64,000 nucleotides of DNA from an uncultured Muribaculaceae bacterium (lineage in GTDB: Bacteria > Bacteroidota > Bacteroidia > Bacteroidales > Muribaculaceae), in assembly GCA_947381945.1 (NCBI GenBank), contig CANCXM010000005.1:62001-126000 (forward strand). The letters run 5' to 3'. How positions within the stretch are numbered: position 1 is the first letter of the stretch; each line of letters starts with the position of its first letter. Under the pieces are notes generated by a model, which made no database searches, was not told the origin of the DNA, and saw only the letters and a list, made by a program, of their open reading frames with translations. The translations under genes were made by a program, and so were the position numbers. Positions 16,239-27,099 of the stretch are shown here, piece after piece.

Positions 16239-18212
16239 ATGAATCTCAGATCAACCCTACTCACTGCCGCGCTTCTCGCCGGGGCGGTCTCCGGAATGAA
16301 CGCCGAAGAATTCGTCATCCGCACCGACAAGCCCGGAGCCACAGTGCAACCCACCATGTATGGCCTCTTCTTCGAGGACATCAACTATGCGGCCGACGGC
16401 GGACTCTATGCCGAGATGGTCAAGAACCGCTCCTTTGAATTCCCACAGTCACTCATGGGTTGGGAAAGCTCAGGCAAAGTCAGCGTCCGCGACGACGGCC
16501 CCTTCGAGCGCAACCCCCACTACGTCCGACTCTCCCCTCCCGGCCACGGACACAAACGCACTGCCCTCACCAACGAAGGCTTTTTTGGGGTAGCCTTCCG
16601 CAAGGGGGAGGAATATCGTTTCAGCGTGTGGGCACGCAGCGCCGGTGACCGCCCGTCCAAAATCAGAGTCGAGCTGACCGACCCCGCCGCACTGGGCGAG
16701 ACACAGGTGATGGCAAGCGCCACAATCGACATCACCGGCGGAGAGTGGAAGCGCTACACCGCCATGCTCATCCCCAAGAAGACAGTCAGCAAGGGGAGTC
16801 TGCGAGTGTTCCTCGACTCAAAGGAGGCCTGCGACCTCGAACACCTCTCACTCTTCCCGACCGACACATGGCAGGGACATGAGAACGGTCTGCGCAAGGA
16901 CCTCGCGCAGAAACTCGCCGACATCCGTCCCGGACTGCTCCGCTTCCCCGGCGGCTGCATCGTCGAGGGAACCGACCTTGCCACACGCTATCAGTGGAAA
17001 AACTCTGTCGGCCCCGTCGAAAACCGTCCGCTCAATGAAAACCGCTGGCACTACACCTTCCCCCACCGCTTCTTCCCCGACTATTACCAGAGCTACGGAC
17101 TCGGATTTTTCGAATACTTCCAGCTCGCCGAGGAGATAGGTGCCGAACCCCTCCCCGTCCTGAGCGTAGGCCTTGCCTGCCAGTATCAGAACAAGGGGAT
17201 GGACGCACATGTCCCCGTCGACAGCCTCCAGCCCTATATTGACGACGCTCTCGACCTCATCGAGTTTGCCAACGGCCCCGTCACAAGCGAGTGGGGCAAA
17301 CTCCGCGCCGACATGGGCCATCCCGAGCCGTTCAAACTCAAATTCATCGGCATCGGCAACGAGCAGTGGGGCCCGGAGTATCCCGAACGCCTCGAACCCT
17401 TCATGAAAGCCATCCGCGCGAAGTATCCTGACATTCAGATTGTAGGCTCGTCCGGCCCGAGCGCATCCGGCGAGAAGTTTGACTACCTCTGGCCTGAGAT
17501 GAAGCGACTGAAAGCCGACCTCGTCGACGAGCATTACTATTGCCCCGAAGAGTTCTTCCTCACCCAGGCCGACCGCTACGACTCGTATGACCGCAAAGGC
17601 CCGAAAGTCTTCGCCGGGGAATATGCCTGCCACGGCAAGGGGAAGAAATACAACCATTTCAACGCCGCCCTCATGGAAGCCGCCTTCATGACCGGTCTGG
17701 AACGCAACGCCGACATCGTGCAGATGGCCACCTACGCTCCGCTCTTCGCCCATGTCGAGGGGTGGCAGTGGCGACCCGACATGATATGGTTCGACAATCT
17801 CAACTCCATCCCGACCGCAAGCTACTTCGTGCAGCAGCTCTACTCCACCCATAAAGGTTCCCGTGTCCTCCCCCTCACCATGGAAGGCAAGCCTGTCACC
17901 GGAGCCGAGGGTCAGAACGGCCTCTACGCATCGGCTGTCGTCGATGATGCAAGCGGTGAGTATATCGTCAAAGCAGTCAACACCACCGACTCTCCCCGCG
18001 AGCTGACACTCCGCTTCGACGGCATGAAGAAGGGTCGCAAGCTGACGGAAGGACGCGCCATCACCCTCTCGTCGGATGACCCGGATGCCGACAACACTCT
18101 TGACAATCCCACACGCATCCGCCCGGTAGAAACCACCCTTACCCTCCCCGCCTCCGGCCCCCTCACCGTCACCATCCCCGCCAAAACCTTCGGAGTCTAT
18201 ATCCTGAAATAG
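16239..18212 (+). CDS. GH51 alpha-L-arabinofuranosidase with CBM-like domain
   Basis: 657 aa with a signal peptide (to about 22). A carbohydrate-binding jelly-roll domain (about 70-205) is inserted before the TIM barrel, as in many bacterial GH51 enzymes. The acid/base Glu is E375 in GIGNEQWG and the nucleophile is E461 in VFAGEYACHG. RFPGGCIVEG (about 235-244) is the conserved substrate-site motif. It would release terminal arabinose from arabinan or arabinoxylan side chains in the periplasm. It is separated from the SusF-like gene by a terminator, so it may be an independent unit. Confidence 0.92.
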   Translation: MNLRSTLLTAALLAGAVSGMNAEEFVIRTDKPGATVQPTMYGLFFEDINYAADGGLYAEMVKNRSFEFPQSLMGWESSGKVSVRDDGPFERNPHYVRLSPPGHGHKRTALTNEGFFGVAFRKGEEYRFSVWARSAGDRPSKIRVELTDPAALGETQVMASATIDITGGEWKRYTAMLIPKKTVSKGSLRVFLDSKEACDLEHLSLFPTDTWQGHENGLRKDLAQKLADIRPGLLRFPGGCIVEGTDLATRYQWKNSVGPVENRPLNENRWHYTFPHRFFPDYYQSYGLGFFEYFQLAEEIGAEPLPVLSVGLACQYQNKGMDAHVPVDSLQPYIDDALDLIEFANGPVTSEWGKLRADMGHPEPFKLKFIGIGNEQWGPEYPERLEPFMKAIRAKYPDIQIVGSSGPSASGEKFDYLWPEMKRLKADLVDEHYYCPEEFFLTQADRYDSYDRKGPKVFAGEYACHGKGKKYNHFNAALMEAAFMTGLERNADIVQMATYAPLFAHVEGWQWRPDMIWFDNLNSIPTASYFVQQLYSTHKGSRVLPLTMEGKPVTGAEGQNGLYASAVVDDASGEYIVKAVNTTDSPRELTLRFDGMKKGRKLTEGRAITLSSDDPDADNTLDNPTRIRPVETTLTLPASGPLTVTIPAKTFGVYILK

Positions 18213-18222
18213 CCCCCAATAT

Positions 18223-18414
18223 CTGAGAAGGGTACATAAGCTCCGGCTGGAAGGGCACATAAGGACAAAAGGTCAGAAAAAACAGAAGTTTTTTATTTCA
18301 GCTATTTTTTGTATTTGTTCCGGATAAATAATTTAGCCGAAACGATAATACCGATAAACTGAAATAAAAAACTTCTGTTTTTTCTGACCTTCTGTCCTTA
18401 TGTACCCTTCTCAG
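18223..18414. repeat. Word-repeat hairpin B between convergent GH51 and GH28 genes
   Basis: The left arm (18223-18301) and right arm (18359-18414) share an almost perfect inner stem of about 40 bp and an outer stem CTGAGAAGGGTACATAAG. The left arm carries a 23-nt extra piece (CTCCGGCTGGAAGGGCACAT and three more bases). Tip sequence is TTTATTTCAGCTATTTTTTG. It lies at the 3' ends of two convergent genes and can terminate both. Confidence 0.85.
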
Positions 18415-18470
18415 GCGGGGGGCTTATCCGCCCCTTCTCAGTCAGGGATTTTCAGAGCGAAGGATTTTTC

Positions 18471-19919
18471 TTACATTGCGTTGCCGTTAATCTTGAGATT
18501 GGTGAAGCGGAGGTCGGCAGCCTGACCGTTGAGGAGGAAAGCACCCTTCTCCACACCGTCAAAGCTCGAATTCTTCACCTCAACGTTAGTCACGTTGCAG
18601 CGGTCATCGTAAGCATCGATATAGACACCATACTGGCTCTTCTTGCAGTTCACGTTGTCGAGATAGACATTGCGCACGATAGGAGCATAGCCACGGTTGC
18701 AGATTTCTTTCGGATCATAGATAAGATTGATTTTGAGGACAGCTTCCTTGCACTGACCGACCTCAACGTTGCGCACATAGATATTCTCGATGATACCGCC
18801 ACGGCAGTTGTTGGTCTTGATGCGGATGACGCGGTCGAGAAGCGGAGAATCCATCTGGCAGTTCTCCACGAAGAGGTTGCGGTAGCCGCCGGAAATCTCG
18901 CTGCCGACAACAACGCCGCCGTGACCGTTCTTCATGCGGCAGTTGCGCACGATGATATTCTCGGAGGGACGACCGTCGCGACCGTCGCGGTTACGACCGC
19001 TCTTGATAGCGATGCAGTCATCACCGGTGTCAAAATAGCAGCCTTCGATAAGCACATTCTTGCAGGCATCGGGGTCACAGCCGTCACCGTTGGGGCCATC
19101 GTTCTGGACATGCACGTTGCGGACAATCACATTGTCGCAGAGAGCGGGATGGATAACCCAGAAGGGTGAGCGGAGCATGGTCACACCCTCGATGAGCACA
19201 TCCTTGCACTCCATGGGATTGACGAGCTGCACACGCATACCGTAGCCGTCGCCGAGGATGCGCTGCTCAACGGGCACACCTTTCTCGTTCCATTCGAGGA
19301 GGAGCGGACGGCCTATCTTCTGAGAAACGATGCCTTCCTTCCAGCCGAAGTGGGGAGCACCACACATGCGCCACCAGTTTTCAAACTTGCCGCCGCCGTC
19401 GAGCGTACCCTTGCCGGTGATGGCTATGTTCTGCTGCTGATAGGCATAGACCATGGGCTGATAGTTGTAGCAATCGACACCTTCCCAACGGGTGCGGACG
19501 ATGGGATACTCCTTGAGATCGGGAGTGAAAAGGAGTGTGGCACCCTCTTCGAGATGGAGGTTCACATTGCTCTTGAGAGTGATGGGGCCTGTGAGCCATG
19601 TACCCTCAGGGATGATGACACGGCCACCGCCTTCACGCGAGCAACGGTCGATGACCTTGTTGATAAGCTCGGTATAGAGATAGCCCTCGGTGTTAGACTT
19701 CTTTCCATACTTGAAGATGGGATAGTCTTTGTCGCGGAAAGTCGGGGTCTTGATGGCCTTCTCGATTTCGGGATAGAGTTCGGCCCATGCCTTTTCGGCA
19801 TTCTGAGTGTAGGCCGCGATCTTCTCTTTTGCGGATTTCGACTGTGCCGAAGCGGTCCCGGCCAAGCCACCGCCACCGATCGCACATGCAAGCAGTAATG
19901 CAATAACTGATTTCTTCAT
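18471..19919 (-). CDS. GH28 polygalacturonase-type glycoside hydrolase
   Basis: 482 aa with a signal peptide ending near TASAQ (26). The parallel beta-helix carries the four GH28 motifs: NGDGCDPD (277-284), GDDCIAIKSG (299-308) with the paired catalytic Asp, GHGG (332-335) and RIKTN (366-370). Such enzymes cleave alpha-1,4 galacturonan or act as exo-galacturonidases or rhamnogalacturonidases; the precise specificity cannot be read. It neighbours a GH51 arabinofuranosidase, which suggests pectin side-chain and backbone breakdown. A minus-strand promoter lies upstream. Confidence 0.92.
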   Translation of the reverse strand: MKKSVIALLLACAIGGGGLAGTASAQSKSAKEKIAAYTQNAEKAWAELYPEIEKAIKTPTFRDKDYPIFKYGKKSNTEGYLYTELINKVIDRCSREGGGRVIIPEGTWLTGPITLKSNVNLHLEEGATLLFTPDLKEYPIVRTRWEGVDCYNYQPMVYAYQQQNIAITGKGTLDGGGKFENWWRMCGAPHFGWKEGIVSQKIGRPLLLEWNEKGVPVEQRILGDGYGMRVQLVNPMECKDVLIEGVTMLRSPFWVIHPALCDNVIVRNVHVQNDGPNGDGCDPDACKNVLIEGCYFDTGDDCIAIKSGRNRDGRDGRPSENIIVRNCRMKNGHGGVVVGSEISGGYRNLFVENCQMDSPLLDRVIRIKTNNCRGGIIENIYVRNVEVGQCKEAVLKINLIYDPKEICNRGYAPIVRNVYLDNVNCKKSQYGVYIDAYDDRCNVTNVEVKNSSFDGVEKGAFLLNGQAADLRFTNLKINGNAM

Positions 19920-19986
19920 GGTTTGTTTATTGTTAAAAATTCGTAAATTACCGATAATTTTATGTAAAAACTACGCTAAATCAGTG

Positions 19987-20018
19987 CAAATATAAGGAAT
20001 CTCCCGCTAATAGCCAAA
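19987..20018 (-). promoter_or_regulatory. Promoter of the GH28 gene
   Basis: On the minus strand TTTG (20018-20015), a 20-base spacer and TATATTTG (19994-19987) match the Bacteroidales consensus. The start codon is about 70 bases downstream. Confidence 0.75.
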
Positions 20019-20105
20019 ACCGGGCAGCCCGACACCACTTTCAGGCACTCCCTTGGAGGCTGTCGGGGCCTCCAGAGCGGTTTTTCATGTCATTTTTCTT
20101 GTATC

Positions 20106-20138
20106 TTGCTGATATTTACAAAAAAATGCGTAACTTTG
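20106..20138 (+). promoter_or_regulatory. Promoter of the glycogen synthase gene
   Basis: TTG at 20106-20108 and TAACTTTG at 20131-20138 with a 22-base spacer. The position of this box excludes the in-frame ATGs at 20087 and 20126 and supports the start at 20168 or 20171. Confidence 0.6.
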
Positions 20139-20167
20139 CGCCTCGAAAACGTAAATATATCAGAAGA

Positions 20168-21904
20168 ATGATGGACATTACACCTGCTGCACCTCAGGTC
20201 GACCTCTTGTTTGAGGTTAGCTGGGAGGTATGTAACAAGATTGGCGGGATTTACACCGTCCTGTCCACGAAGGCCAAGACACTTCAGAAACTTTATAACG
20301 ACAAGACCGTTTTTATCGGCCCCGATGTCTGGACCGAAGAGACCCCCTCGCCCTGGTTCACAGAGTGCAACGTTGAAGGTCTCTCTTCATGGTCAAAGAC
20401 CGCCAAGCTCCCCGAGGGAGTGAGCGTCAGAGTGGGCCGCTGGGATATACCCGGCCGTCCTATCGCAGTGCTTGTGAAATTCGACGGCATGTATGCTGTA
20501 AAGGATGAATTCTACGGAGAGATGTGGCAGCGCTTCGGCGTCGATTCTCTTCACGCCTATGGCGATTACGACGAAGGTTGCGCCTTCGCCCATGCCGCCG
20601 GAGTGGTCATCGAGTCGATAATCGCAAGCGGCTATGGCGCTAAGCTCACCCCGACAGGCAGAATCTCCCGCAAACACCGCAGCCGCATCGTGGCTCACTT
20701 CGACGAGTGGACAACCGGAATGGGACTCCTCTATGTGAAATGGAAACTCCCCCAGGTTGCAACCGTCTTCACCACCCACGCCACCAGCATCGGCCGCAGC
20801 ATCTGCGGTAACAACAAACCCCTCTACGATTACCTCAAGGGATACAACGGCGACCAGATGGCCCGCGAACTCAACATGGAGGCCAAACACTCGCTTGAAA
20901 AGCGCGCCGCACACGCTGCCGACGTGTTCACTACCGTGAGCGACATCACTGCCGCCGAGTGTGAGCAGCTTCTCGAACGCCGCCCCGACGTTGTGACCCC
21001 CAACGGATTTGAAAAGAACTTCGTCCCCTCACCCTCTAAATTCCCCGCAGCCCGCAAGCAGGCCCGCGACCGTATGCTCACCGTCGCATCGGCCCTCACC
21101 GGCAAACGCATGGACGACAACACGTTCATCGTCGTCACCAGCGGACGTTGCGAATACCGCAACAAAGGTCTCGACCTCTTCCTTGACGTGTGCGACAAGC
21201 TCAGAAACCGGAAACTTTGCCGCGACGTGCTTGCATTCGTCATGGTTCCCGCATGGGCAAAGGAAGCGCGCAAAGACCTCACCGACCGCATCGCAGGGAT
21301 GAACGATACGCCCTTCGTCAACGATGAGCAGGCCCTTGCCGATCCGGTCCTCACCCATTGGCTCAACAATCCGGACTCGGATGCGGTCAACTGCCGTATG
21401 CACCAGCTCGGATTTGCCAATCAGGATCCGAGAGTGACCGTCATCTACGTCCCCTGCTATCTCAACGGCAACGACGGAGTGTTCAATCTCTCGTACTACG
21501 ACCTTCTTCCAGGCACCGACGCGACCGTCTTCCCCTCCTACTATGAGCCGTGGGGCTACACGCCGCTTGAAAGCGTCGCCTTTGGCGTTCCCACCGTCAC
21601 CACCTCCCTCTCCGGCTTCGGCCAATGGGCACTCAAGACCTCCGAGAATTATTTTGACGAGTGTGGAGTGAACGTGATCGGACGCGGTGACTCGAACTAT
21701 GAAAGCGTTGTTGACAACATTGCCCATTCCATCGAATACCTGACTTGCGCTGACGAAAAGGAGATTAAGAAAATCCATAAGGCCGCCATGCACACAGCAT
21801 CGGAAGCCGCATGGCCGAAATTCATGGTCTACTACGACGAAGCCTACGCCCTCGCCCTCTCGAAAGCGGAGGAAAGAATGGCTGACGCGAAAAAGAGCAA
21901 GTAG
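20168..21904 (+). CDS. Glycogen synthase, GT3-like
   Basis: 578 aa from MMDITPAA (20168), or one codon less. The N-terminus LLFEVSWEVCNKIGGIYTVL is the signature of the eukaryote-like GT3 glycogen synthases found in Bacteroidota. Further family elements are DEWTTGMGLLY, FTTHATSIGR, TVSDITAAECEQLLERRPDVVTPNG split over about 270-300, and the acceptor-side FPSYYEPWGYTPLES (about 455). It adds glucose from a nucleotide sugar to the growing alpha-1,4 chain in the cytosol. The next gene is the matching phosphorylase, 139 bases downstream. Confidence 0.88.
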   Translation: MMDITPAAPQVDLLFEVSWEVCNKIGGIYTVLSTKAKTLQKLYNDKTVFIGPDVWTEETPSPWFTECNVEGLSSWSKTAKLPEGVSVRVGRWDIPGRPIAVLVKFDGMYAVKDEFYGEMWQRFGVDSLHAYGDYDEGCAFAHAAGVVIESIIASGYGAKLTPTGRISRKHRSRIVAHFDEWTTGMGLLYVKWKLPQVATVFTTHATSIGRSICGNNKPLYDYLKGYNGDQMARELNMEAKHSLEKRAAHAADVFTTVSDITAAECEQLLERRPDVVTPNGFEKNFVPSPSKFPAARKQARDRMLTVASALTGKRMDDNTFIVVTSGRCEYRNKGLDLFLDVCDKLRNRKLCRDVLAFVMVPAWAKEARKDLTDRIAGMNDTPFVNDEQALADPVLTHWLNNPDSDAVNCRMHQLGFANQDPRVTVIYVPCYLNGNDGVFNLSYYDLLPGTDATVFPSYYEPWGYTPLESVAFGVPTVTTSLSGFGQWALKTSENYFDECGVNVIGRGDSNYESVVDNIAHSIEYLTCADEKEIKKIHKAAMHTASEAAWPKFMVYYDEAYALALSKAEERMADAKKSK

Positions 21905-22043
21905 ACAATCTCTTTGAGACAGAATCCTCAGCTGATTAGAGTAATACTTCAACACACCATTAAGTCTCCGATTTAATTGCGTAAGGATATTTGAAATAAT
22001 CAACTTACACAATCATATCAAGAAACATAACCTTTTAAAGAAT

Positions 22044-24602
22044 ATGAAACTGCCCGTAAGCAAAACTAATGCCCCCGTGTGGCGCGACATCACAGTTAAA
22101 TCTGTGCTCCCCGAGGCATTGAAACCCCTTGAAACCCTCTCACGTAACCTTTGGTGGGTGTGGAACAGTGCTGCGAAGAACCTCTTCCGCGACCTTGATC
22201 CCGACCTCTGGCGTGCAACCGGCGAAAACCCCGTAATGCTTCTCCAGCAGCTCTCCAACGAGCGCCTCGAAGAAGTCATGAAGGACGGCGAAATGATGGA
22301 GCGCATCAAGGTGGTATTTGACATGTTCAACGACTACATGGCCAAGCCCATGCGCAAGGATATTCCCTCGGTATCTTACTTCTCGATGGAATATGGCCTC
22401 TGCAACTGCCTTAAGATCTATTCCGGTGGTCTCGGTGTACTTGCCGGTGACTACATCAAGGAAGCATCCGACAGCTGCGTCGACATGACAGCCATCGGCT
22501 TCCTCTACCGCTATGGCTACTTCACCCAGTCACTCAGCGTAGACGGCCAGCAAATCGCCAACTACGAACCCCAGAACTTCAACCAGCTCCCCATCGAGCA
22601 GGTGACAGACGGCAACGGCCATCCCATGATTCTTGAAGTGCCCTTCCCCGGCCGCATCATCTACAGCCACATCTGGCGTGTGAACGTAGGTCGCATGAAG
22701 CTCTACCTTCTCGACACTGACTTCGACATGAACAGCGAATGGGACCGCCCCATCACCCACCAGCTCTACGGTGGCGACTGGGAAAACCGCATCAAGCAGG
22801 AATACCTTCTCGGCATCGGCGGTGTGCTCGCTCTCAAGAAGCTCGGCATCAACAACACCATCTACCACGCCAATGAAGGCCACGCAGCCCTCCTCAACCT
22901 CCAGCGTCTCGTTGACTACGTTGAGAAAGGCCTCGACTTCAACTCAGCTCTCGAGCTCGTCCGTTCGTCAAGCCTCTACACCGTACACACTCCCGTACCC
23001 GCAGGCCACGACTACTTTGACGAAGGTCTCGCACACAAATATCTCAACGAATTCCCCGGCCGTCTCGGCATCTCTTGGCAGGACCTCATGAACATGGGCC
23101 GCGAGAACCCCGACAGCCAGGACCGTTTCTCAATGAGCGTGTTTGCTCTCAACACCTGTCAGGAAGCCAACGGTGTGAGCTGGCTCCACGGCGAAGTATC
23201 GAAGAAGATGTTCGCAGGTGTATGGAAAGGCTACTCATGGGAAGAAAGCCATGTAGGCTACGTCACCAACGGTGTCCACATGCCGACTTGGGCTGCCAGC
23301 GAATGGAAGGCCTTCTACTCTGAGAAACTCGGCGACCAGGTGTTTGACCACCAGAGCGATCCCAAGGCTTGGGAAGGCATCTTCAAGGTAAAAGACGAGG
23401 AAATCTGGAACATGCGCACAATGATGAAGAACAAGTTCATCAACTTCGTGAAGCGTGATTTCAAGGCCAAGTGGCTTGCCAACCAGGGCGATCCCTCCGC
23501 TGTCATCAAGATTCTCGAGCGCATCAACCCCAACGCCCTCATCATCGGTTTCGCACGCCGTTTCGCAACCTACAAGCGCGCACACCTCCTCTTCACCGAC
23601 CTCGACCGTCTCGCCCGCATCGTCAACAACGAGCAGTTCCCCGTGCAGTTCATCTTCTCGGGTAAGGCACACCCCGCCGACGGCGCAGGCCAGGGCCTCA
23701 TCAAGCGCATCACCGAAATCTCGCGTATGCCCCAGTTCCAGGGCAAGATTATCTTCCTTGAGGACTACAACATGATTGTCGCCAAGCGTCTCGTGACCGG
23801 TGTCGACATCTGGCTCAACACCCCGACCCGTCCCCTCGAGGCATCCGGTACATCAGGCGAGAAGGCCGAGATGAACGGTGTGCTCAACTTCTCAGTGCTC
23901 GACGGATGGTGGTATGAAGGCTACAAGCTCGACGAAAAGGCCGGATGGGCCCTCACCGACAAGCGCACCTTCACCGACCAGGGCCAGCAGGACAAACTCG
24001 ATGCAGCTACCATCTACTCAATGCTCGAAAACGAGATTATCCCCCTCTACTTCGCAAAGAACTCGAAGGGCTATTCTCCCGAGTGGATCCAGTACATCAA
24101 GCGCTCAATCGGCCACATCGCTCCGCAGTATACCATGCAGCGCATGATTGAGGACTACATCGAGCGTTTCTACGATCCCGAAGCAAAACGCTTCAACAAG
24201 CTCTCTGCCGACAACAACAAGCTTGCCAAGGAAATCGCAGCCTGGAAAGAGAAAGTCGCAGCAGCATGGGATGGCGTGAAGGTTCTCGAAGTCACCAACG
24301 ACCGCGACTTCACCCAGCACAACAACACCGGCGAAAACTTTGTCACCACTGTCAAGATTGATGCCAACGGTCTCGCTGATGACCTCGCGCTTGAACTCGT
24401 CATCGACAAGGTTCACGACAATCAGGAAAGCCGCATCTGCAGCATTCCCTTCAAAGTTGTCAGCAAAGATGGTAACATCGTCACCTTCCAGCTCGCCGAC
24501 AAGCTCCGCGATCCGGGCGTGTTCCGCTACAGCTACCGCCTCTATCCCACCAATCCCGCACTTCCCCACCGTCAGGATTTCGCATTCGTGCGCTGGATCT
24601 AA
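22044..24602 (+). CDS. Alpha-glucan phosphorylase, GT35
   Basis: 852 aa, the shorter 'alpha-glucan family phosphorylase' type. It removes glucose 1-phosphate from glycogen or maltodextrin with pyridoxal phosphate. The N-terminal [19 protein letters not shown] is the DUF3417 domain. [20 protein letters not shown] marks the active-site region. The PLP-binding region is [20 protein letters not shown], with the expected Lys in GEKAEMNG. It partners the GT3 synthase for glycogen turnover. A terminator follows. Confidence 0.92.
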   Translation: MKLPVSKTNAPVWRDITVKSVLPEALKPLETLSRNLWWVWNSAAKNLFRDLDPDLWRATGENPVMLLQQLSNERLEEVMKDGEMMERIKVVFDMFNDYMAKPMRKDIPSVSYFSMEYGLCNCLKIYSGGLGVLAGDYIKEASDSCVDMTAIGFLYRYGYFTQSLSVDGQQIANYEPQNFNQLPIEQVTDGNGHPMILEVPFPGRIIYSHIWRVNVGRMKLYLLDTDFDMNSEWDRPITHQLYGGDWENRIKQEYLLGIGGVLALKKLGINNTIYHANEGHAALLNLQRLVDYVEKGLDFNSALELVRSSSLYTVHTPVPAGHDYFDEGLAHKYLNEFPGRLGISWQDLMNMGRENPDSQDRFSMSVFALNTCQEANGVSWLHGEVSKKMFAGVWKGYSWEESHVGYVTNGVHMPTWAASEWKAFYSEKLGDQVFDHQSDPKAWEGIFKVKDEEIWNMRTMMKNKFINFVKRDFKAKWLANQGDPSAVIKILERINPNALIIGFARRFATYKRAHLLFTDLDRLARIVNNEQFPVQFIFSGKAHPADGAGQGLIKRITEISRMPQFQGKIIFLEDYNMIVAKRLVTGVDIWLNTPTRPLEASGTSGEKAEMNGVLNFSVLDGWWYEGYKLDEKAGWALTDKRTFTDQGQQDKLDAATIYSMLENEIIPLYFAKNSKGYSPEWIQYIKRSIGHIAPQYTMQRMIEDYIERFYDPEAKRFNKLSADNNKLAKEIAAWKEKVAAAWDGVKVLEVTNDRDFTQHNNTGENFVTTVKIDANGLADDLALELVIDKVHDNQESRICSIPFKVVSKDGNIVTFQLADKLRDPGVFRYSYRLYPTNPALPHRQDFAFVRWI

Positions 24603-24635
24603 TTCCTGTTCCTGAAACCCGACCTTATATCTTCG

Positions 24636-24672
24636 GCCCCTGCAACCTCAATCGGATGCAGGGGCTGATTTT
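24636..24672 (+). terminator. Rho-independent terminator after the glucan phosphorylase
   Basis: GCCCCTGCA (24636-24644) pairs with TGCAGGGGC (24657-24665) around a 12-nt loop, followed by TGATTTTAT. Confidence 0.8.
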
Positions 24673-24863
24673 ATCCATAACCTGCAATTTTTCCAATTAC
24701 ATGCTAAAGAACATAAATAAACCTTAAACCAATCGAAATACCATGCGTTTTTTTATAAAACGACCGCAACTTGGTATCCCTAATTCATCGCACGGCCGCA
24801 ATTCCTCTCCTTACTTAACTTACGAATCTACTTCTTCTAAAAAACTAAAAAACATCAACCAAC

Positions 24864-25688
24864 ATGAAGACCTCATTCGTTTCTATGTTCCGCACATCGG
24901 CCTGCGCCATCCTGATGGCAATGACCGCATCTGTAGCATTCGCACAGGACGCTCCCGCCAAGAAAGTAAAGGACCACCGCACCAATCCCGACGTATTCTT
25001 CCTTCAGGAAGGTGATGTCCCCAACAGCTACCTCCTCCTTCCACCCCCACCGGACGGTGCATCGATCACCTTCCTCAATGACCAGGCACGCTACACATGG
25101 GGCAAGACCATGCGCAACACTCCCCGTGGCGACCAGGCTGTCACCGACGCAAGAGTGGAAGGCAACGGTGTTCCCGAAGCATTCTCCGAGGCATTCGGTG
25201 TAGAAATCAATGAGGACACCCCTGAAATTCTGAAACTCGTCGTCGGCATGAGGGAAGATGCCGGTGACCTTGGAACACGCGAGGCAAAGAACTACTACAA
25301 CCGTCAGCGTCCGTTCTCCTTCTACGAGGAAGACACCTGCAACCCAGAGCAGCAGGAGGAACTGTCGACCAACGGCTCGTATCCCTCCGGCCACACCTCA
25401 ATCGGATGGGCAACCGCACTCGTGCTTGCAGAAATCAATCCCGAACGCCAGAACGAAATCCTCAAACGCGGATATGAGATGGGCGAGAGCCGTGTCATCT
25501 GCGGCTATCATTTCCAAAGCGATGTCGATGCAGGACGCATCACCGGCGCAGTCACTGTAGCCCGCCTCCATGCCGACCCTAAGTTCCAGGCCCAGCTCGA
25601 AAAAGCCAAGAAGGAATTCAAGCAGTTGAAAAAAGCCGGTAAGGTTGCCAAAGGCACGCCAGTCCCCACTCCAACAACAACTGACTGA
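24864..25688 (+). CDS. Class A acid phosphatase (PAP2 superfamily, PhoN/PhoC-like)
   Basis: 274 aa with a signal peptide ending ASVAFAQ (28), so periplasmic. The three-part phosphatase signature is complete: [10 protein letters not shown] (KxxxxxxRP), [12 protein letters not shown] (PSGH) and [17 protein letters not shown] (SRxxxxxHxxxD). It would strip phosphate from a broad range of monoesters. The C-terminal 40 residues are Lys-rich. The following porin of the phosphate-selective type suggests joint phosphate scavenging. The 260-base upstream region shows no clear promoter. Confidence 0.92.
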   Translation: MKTSFVSMFRTSACAILMAMTASVAFAQDAPAKKVKDHRTNPDVFFLQEGDVPNSYLLLPPPPDGASITFLNDQARYTWGKTMRNTPRGDQAVTDARVEGNGVPEAFSEAFGVEINEDTPEILKLVVGMREDAGDLGTREAKNYYNRQRPFSFYEEDTCNPEQQEELSTNGSYPSGHTSIGWATALVLAEINPERQNEILKRGYEMGESRVICGYHFQSDVDAGRITGAVTVARLHADPKFQAQLEKAKKEFKQLKKAGKVAKGTPVPTPTTTD

Positions 25689-25860
25689 TTACTGACATAA
25701 GACCCATACGCCACAAACCCTAAACTCTTCTCCTCTCTCCTCACTCACGTTTACTACTGAACTTCAACACACACGTCCGCGTACATCACACACGGCGACA
25801 TCAATTCTATCATACTCCACTCAAGCTTCTTTTTTACTTCTACTGAAAAACATGTCCGCT

Positions 25861-27027
25861 ATGAAAAGTATCGTTTTAGCACTCGCTGCAACCGCATTAT
25901 GCTCACTGACCGTCATGGCTGATGACGACGAGCCGAAATTCACAATCAAACCGACAGGCCGCATACTCATGGACGGAGCCGTCTATCTCGGTGGAAACAC
26001 CGGAGCCGAAGAGGCCGGTGATACAAAATTCGTCAACGGTGTCGCCATCCCCGATGTCCGTCTCGGCGCAAAAGCAAGCTATGGCAAATGGAAAGCCAAA
26101 GTCGATGTCGGCTTCGCCTACGGAAAGGTAGGTCTGAAGGACACATATCTTGAATATGACTTCAACCCCTCCAACCTCATCCGTGTCGGTTACTTCGTCC
26201 CGCAATGGGGTCTGAATTCCGAGACAAGCTCATCCATGAAGCAGACCTACGAGGAACCGACCTCCAACGAGTTCTTCTATGCCAATCCGCGACTACTCGC
26301 TGCCATGTGGGTATTCGACAAGGACCAATATTTCGCAGGAACATCCATTTTCAGCGAAGCCGCCTCGATGACTCAGAATGCTACCGCGATGGGCAAACAG
26401 GCCTGGGGCGCACAGACCCGCCTTGTGTGGCGTCCGCGTCATGCCGACGGCGATGTCATCCAGATTGGCTCGTCCTTCAACTATTCATCGCCTACTTCCG
26501 ATGATCATACAGGCTTTGACTACACCGCCAACTTCCCGAGCCGAGTCTCAAAGGTGCCCCTCCTGTCATCGAACATCACCAATGCCCGCGGACTGTTCAA
26601 AATGACCCCCGAACTCCTGTTGATAAAAGGCAACTGGGCTCTTGAGGCGCAATACTACTATATGAATGTGGCCCGCAAGGACGGTTTCAAAAACTATACG
26701 GCACAGGGTGCCTACGGAATGGTCCGCACACTTCTCATCGGTTCGCAGTACACCTATTCACATGCTGATGCCGGTGTGGCGACCCCCGCAAAAGGCTCTC
26801 TCGAATTTGTCCTCGGCTACAACTACACCAATGCCTCCGATGCGAAAGCCAAAGTGATGGGCGGTATCATGCACGATGTCAACTGCACTTTCAACTACTA
26901 TATCAACTCATGGATGCTTGCCCGTCTGCGTTACTCCTACACGACAGTGCGTGACCGCGAAGTTGAAAACATGCTCCCCAAACGCCACGTCAACACCATC
27001 GAGGCCCGTCTCCAGATAATCTTCTAA
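25861..27027 (+). CDS. Phosphate-selective-type (OprO/OprP-like) porin
   Basis: 388 aa from MKSIVLALAATAL; an ATG three codons upstream is also in frame. A signal peptide ends near LTVMAD. The mature protein has alternating beta-strand pattern, KPTGRILMDGAVYL near the start, LEYDFNPSNLIRVGYFVPQWGL (typical of the OprO/P superfamily, here split as LEYDFNPSNL and IRVGYFVPQWGL), and ends IEARLQIIF with a terminal Phe. Substrate is not certain; proximity to an acid phosphatase supports phosphate. A terminator follows. Confidence 0.8.
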   Translation: MKSIVLALAATALCSLTVMADDDEPKFTIKPTGRILMDGAVYLGGNTGAEEAGDTKFVNGVAIPDVRLGAKASYGKWKAKVDVGFAYGKVGLKDTYLEYDFNPSNLIRVGYFVPQWGLNSETSSSMKQTYEEPTSNEFFYANPRLLAAMWVFDKDQYFAGTSIFSEAASMTQNATAMGKQAWGAQTRLVWRPRHADGDVIQIGSSFNYSSPTSDDHTGFDYTANFPSRVSKVPLLSSNITNARGLFKMTPELLLIKGNWALEAQYYYMNVARKDGFKNYTAQGAYGMVRTLLIGSQYTYSHADAGVATPAKGSLEFVLGYNYTNASDAKAKVMGGIMHDVNCTFNYYINSWMLARLRYSYTTVRDREVENMLPKRHVNTIEARLQIIF

Positions 27028-27053
27028 TTTCTTCAGTCATACAACACATAATT

Positions 27054-27099
27054 CCCCTCCGCAGCCGTCACCCGGACAATCGCGGAGGGGTTGTTTTTT
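27054..27099 (+). terminator. Rho-independent terminator of the porin gene
   Basis: CCCCTCCGC (27054-27062) pairs with GCGGAGGGG (27082-27090), then TTGTTTTTT. The T tract also contains the -33 element of the next promoter. Confidence 0.9.

Noticed and set aside
16848-18260. Antisense open frame of 470 codons opposite GH51
   Set aside because: GH51 has clear catalytic motifs. The antisense frame is a by-product of C-rich third positions, and its peptide is low-complexity Gly/Val/Glu.
21029-22012. Antisense open frame of 327 codons opposite the glycogen synthase
   Set aside because: Same cause; the GT3 motifs on the plus strand are unambiguous.
24743-25015. Open frame of 90 codons before the acid phosphatase
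   Set aside because: It overlaps the phosphatase start in another frame and has no signal or family pattern.
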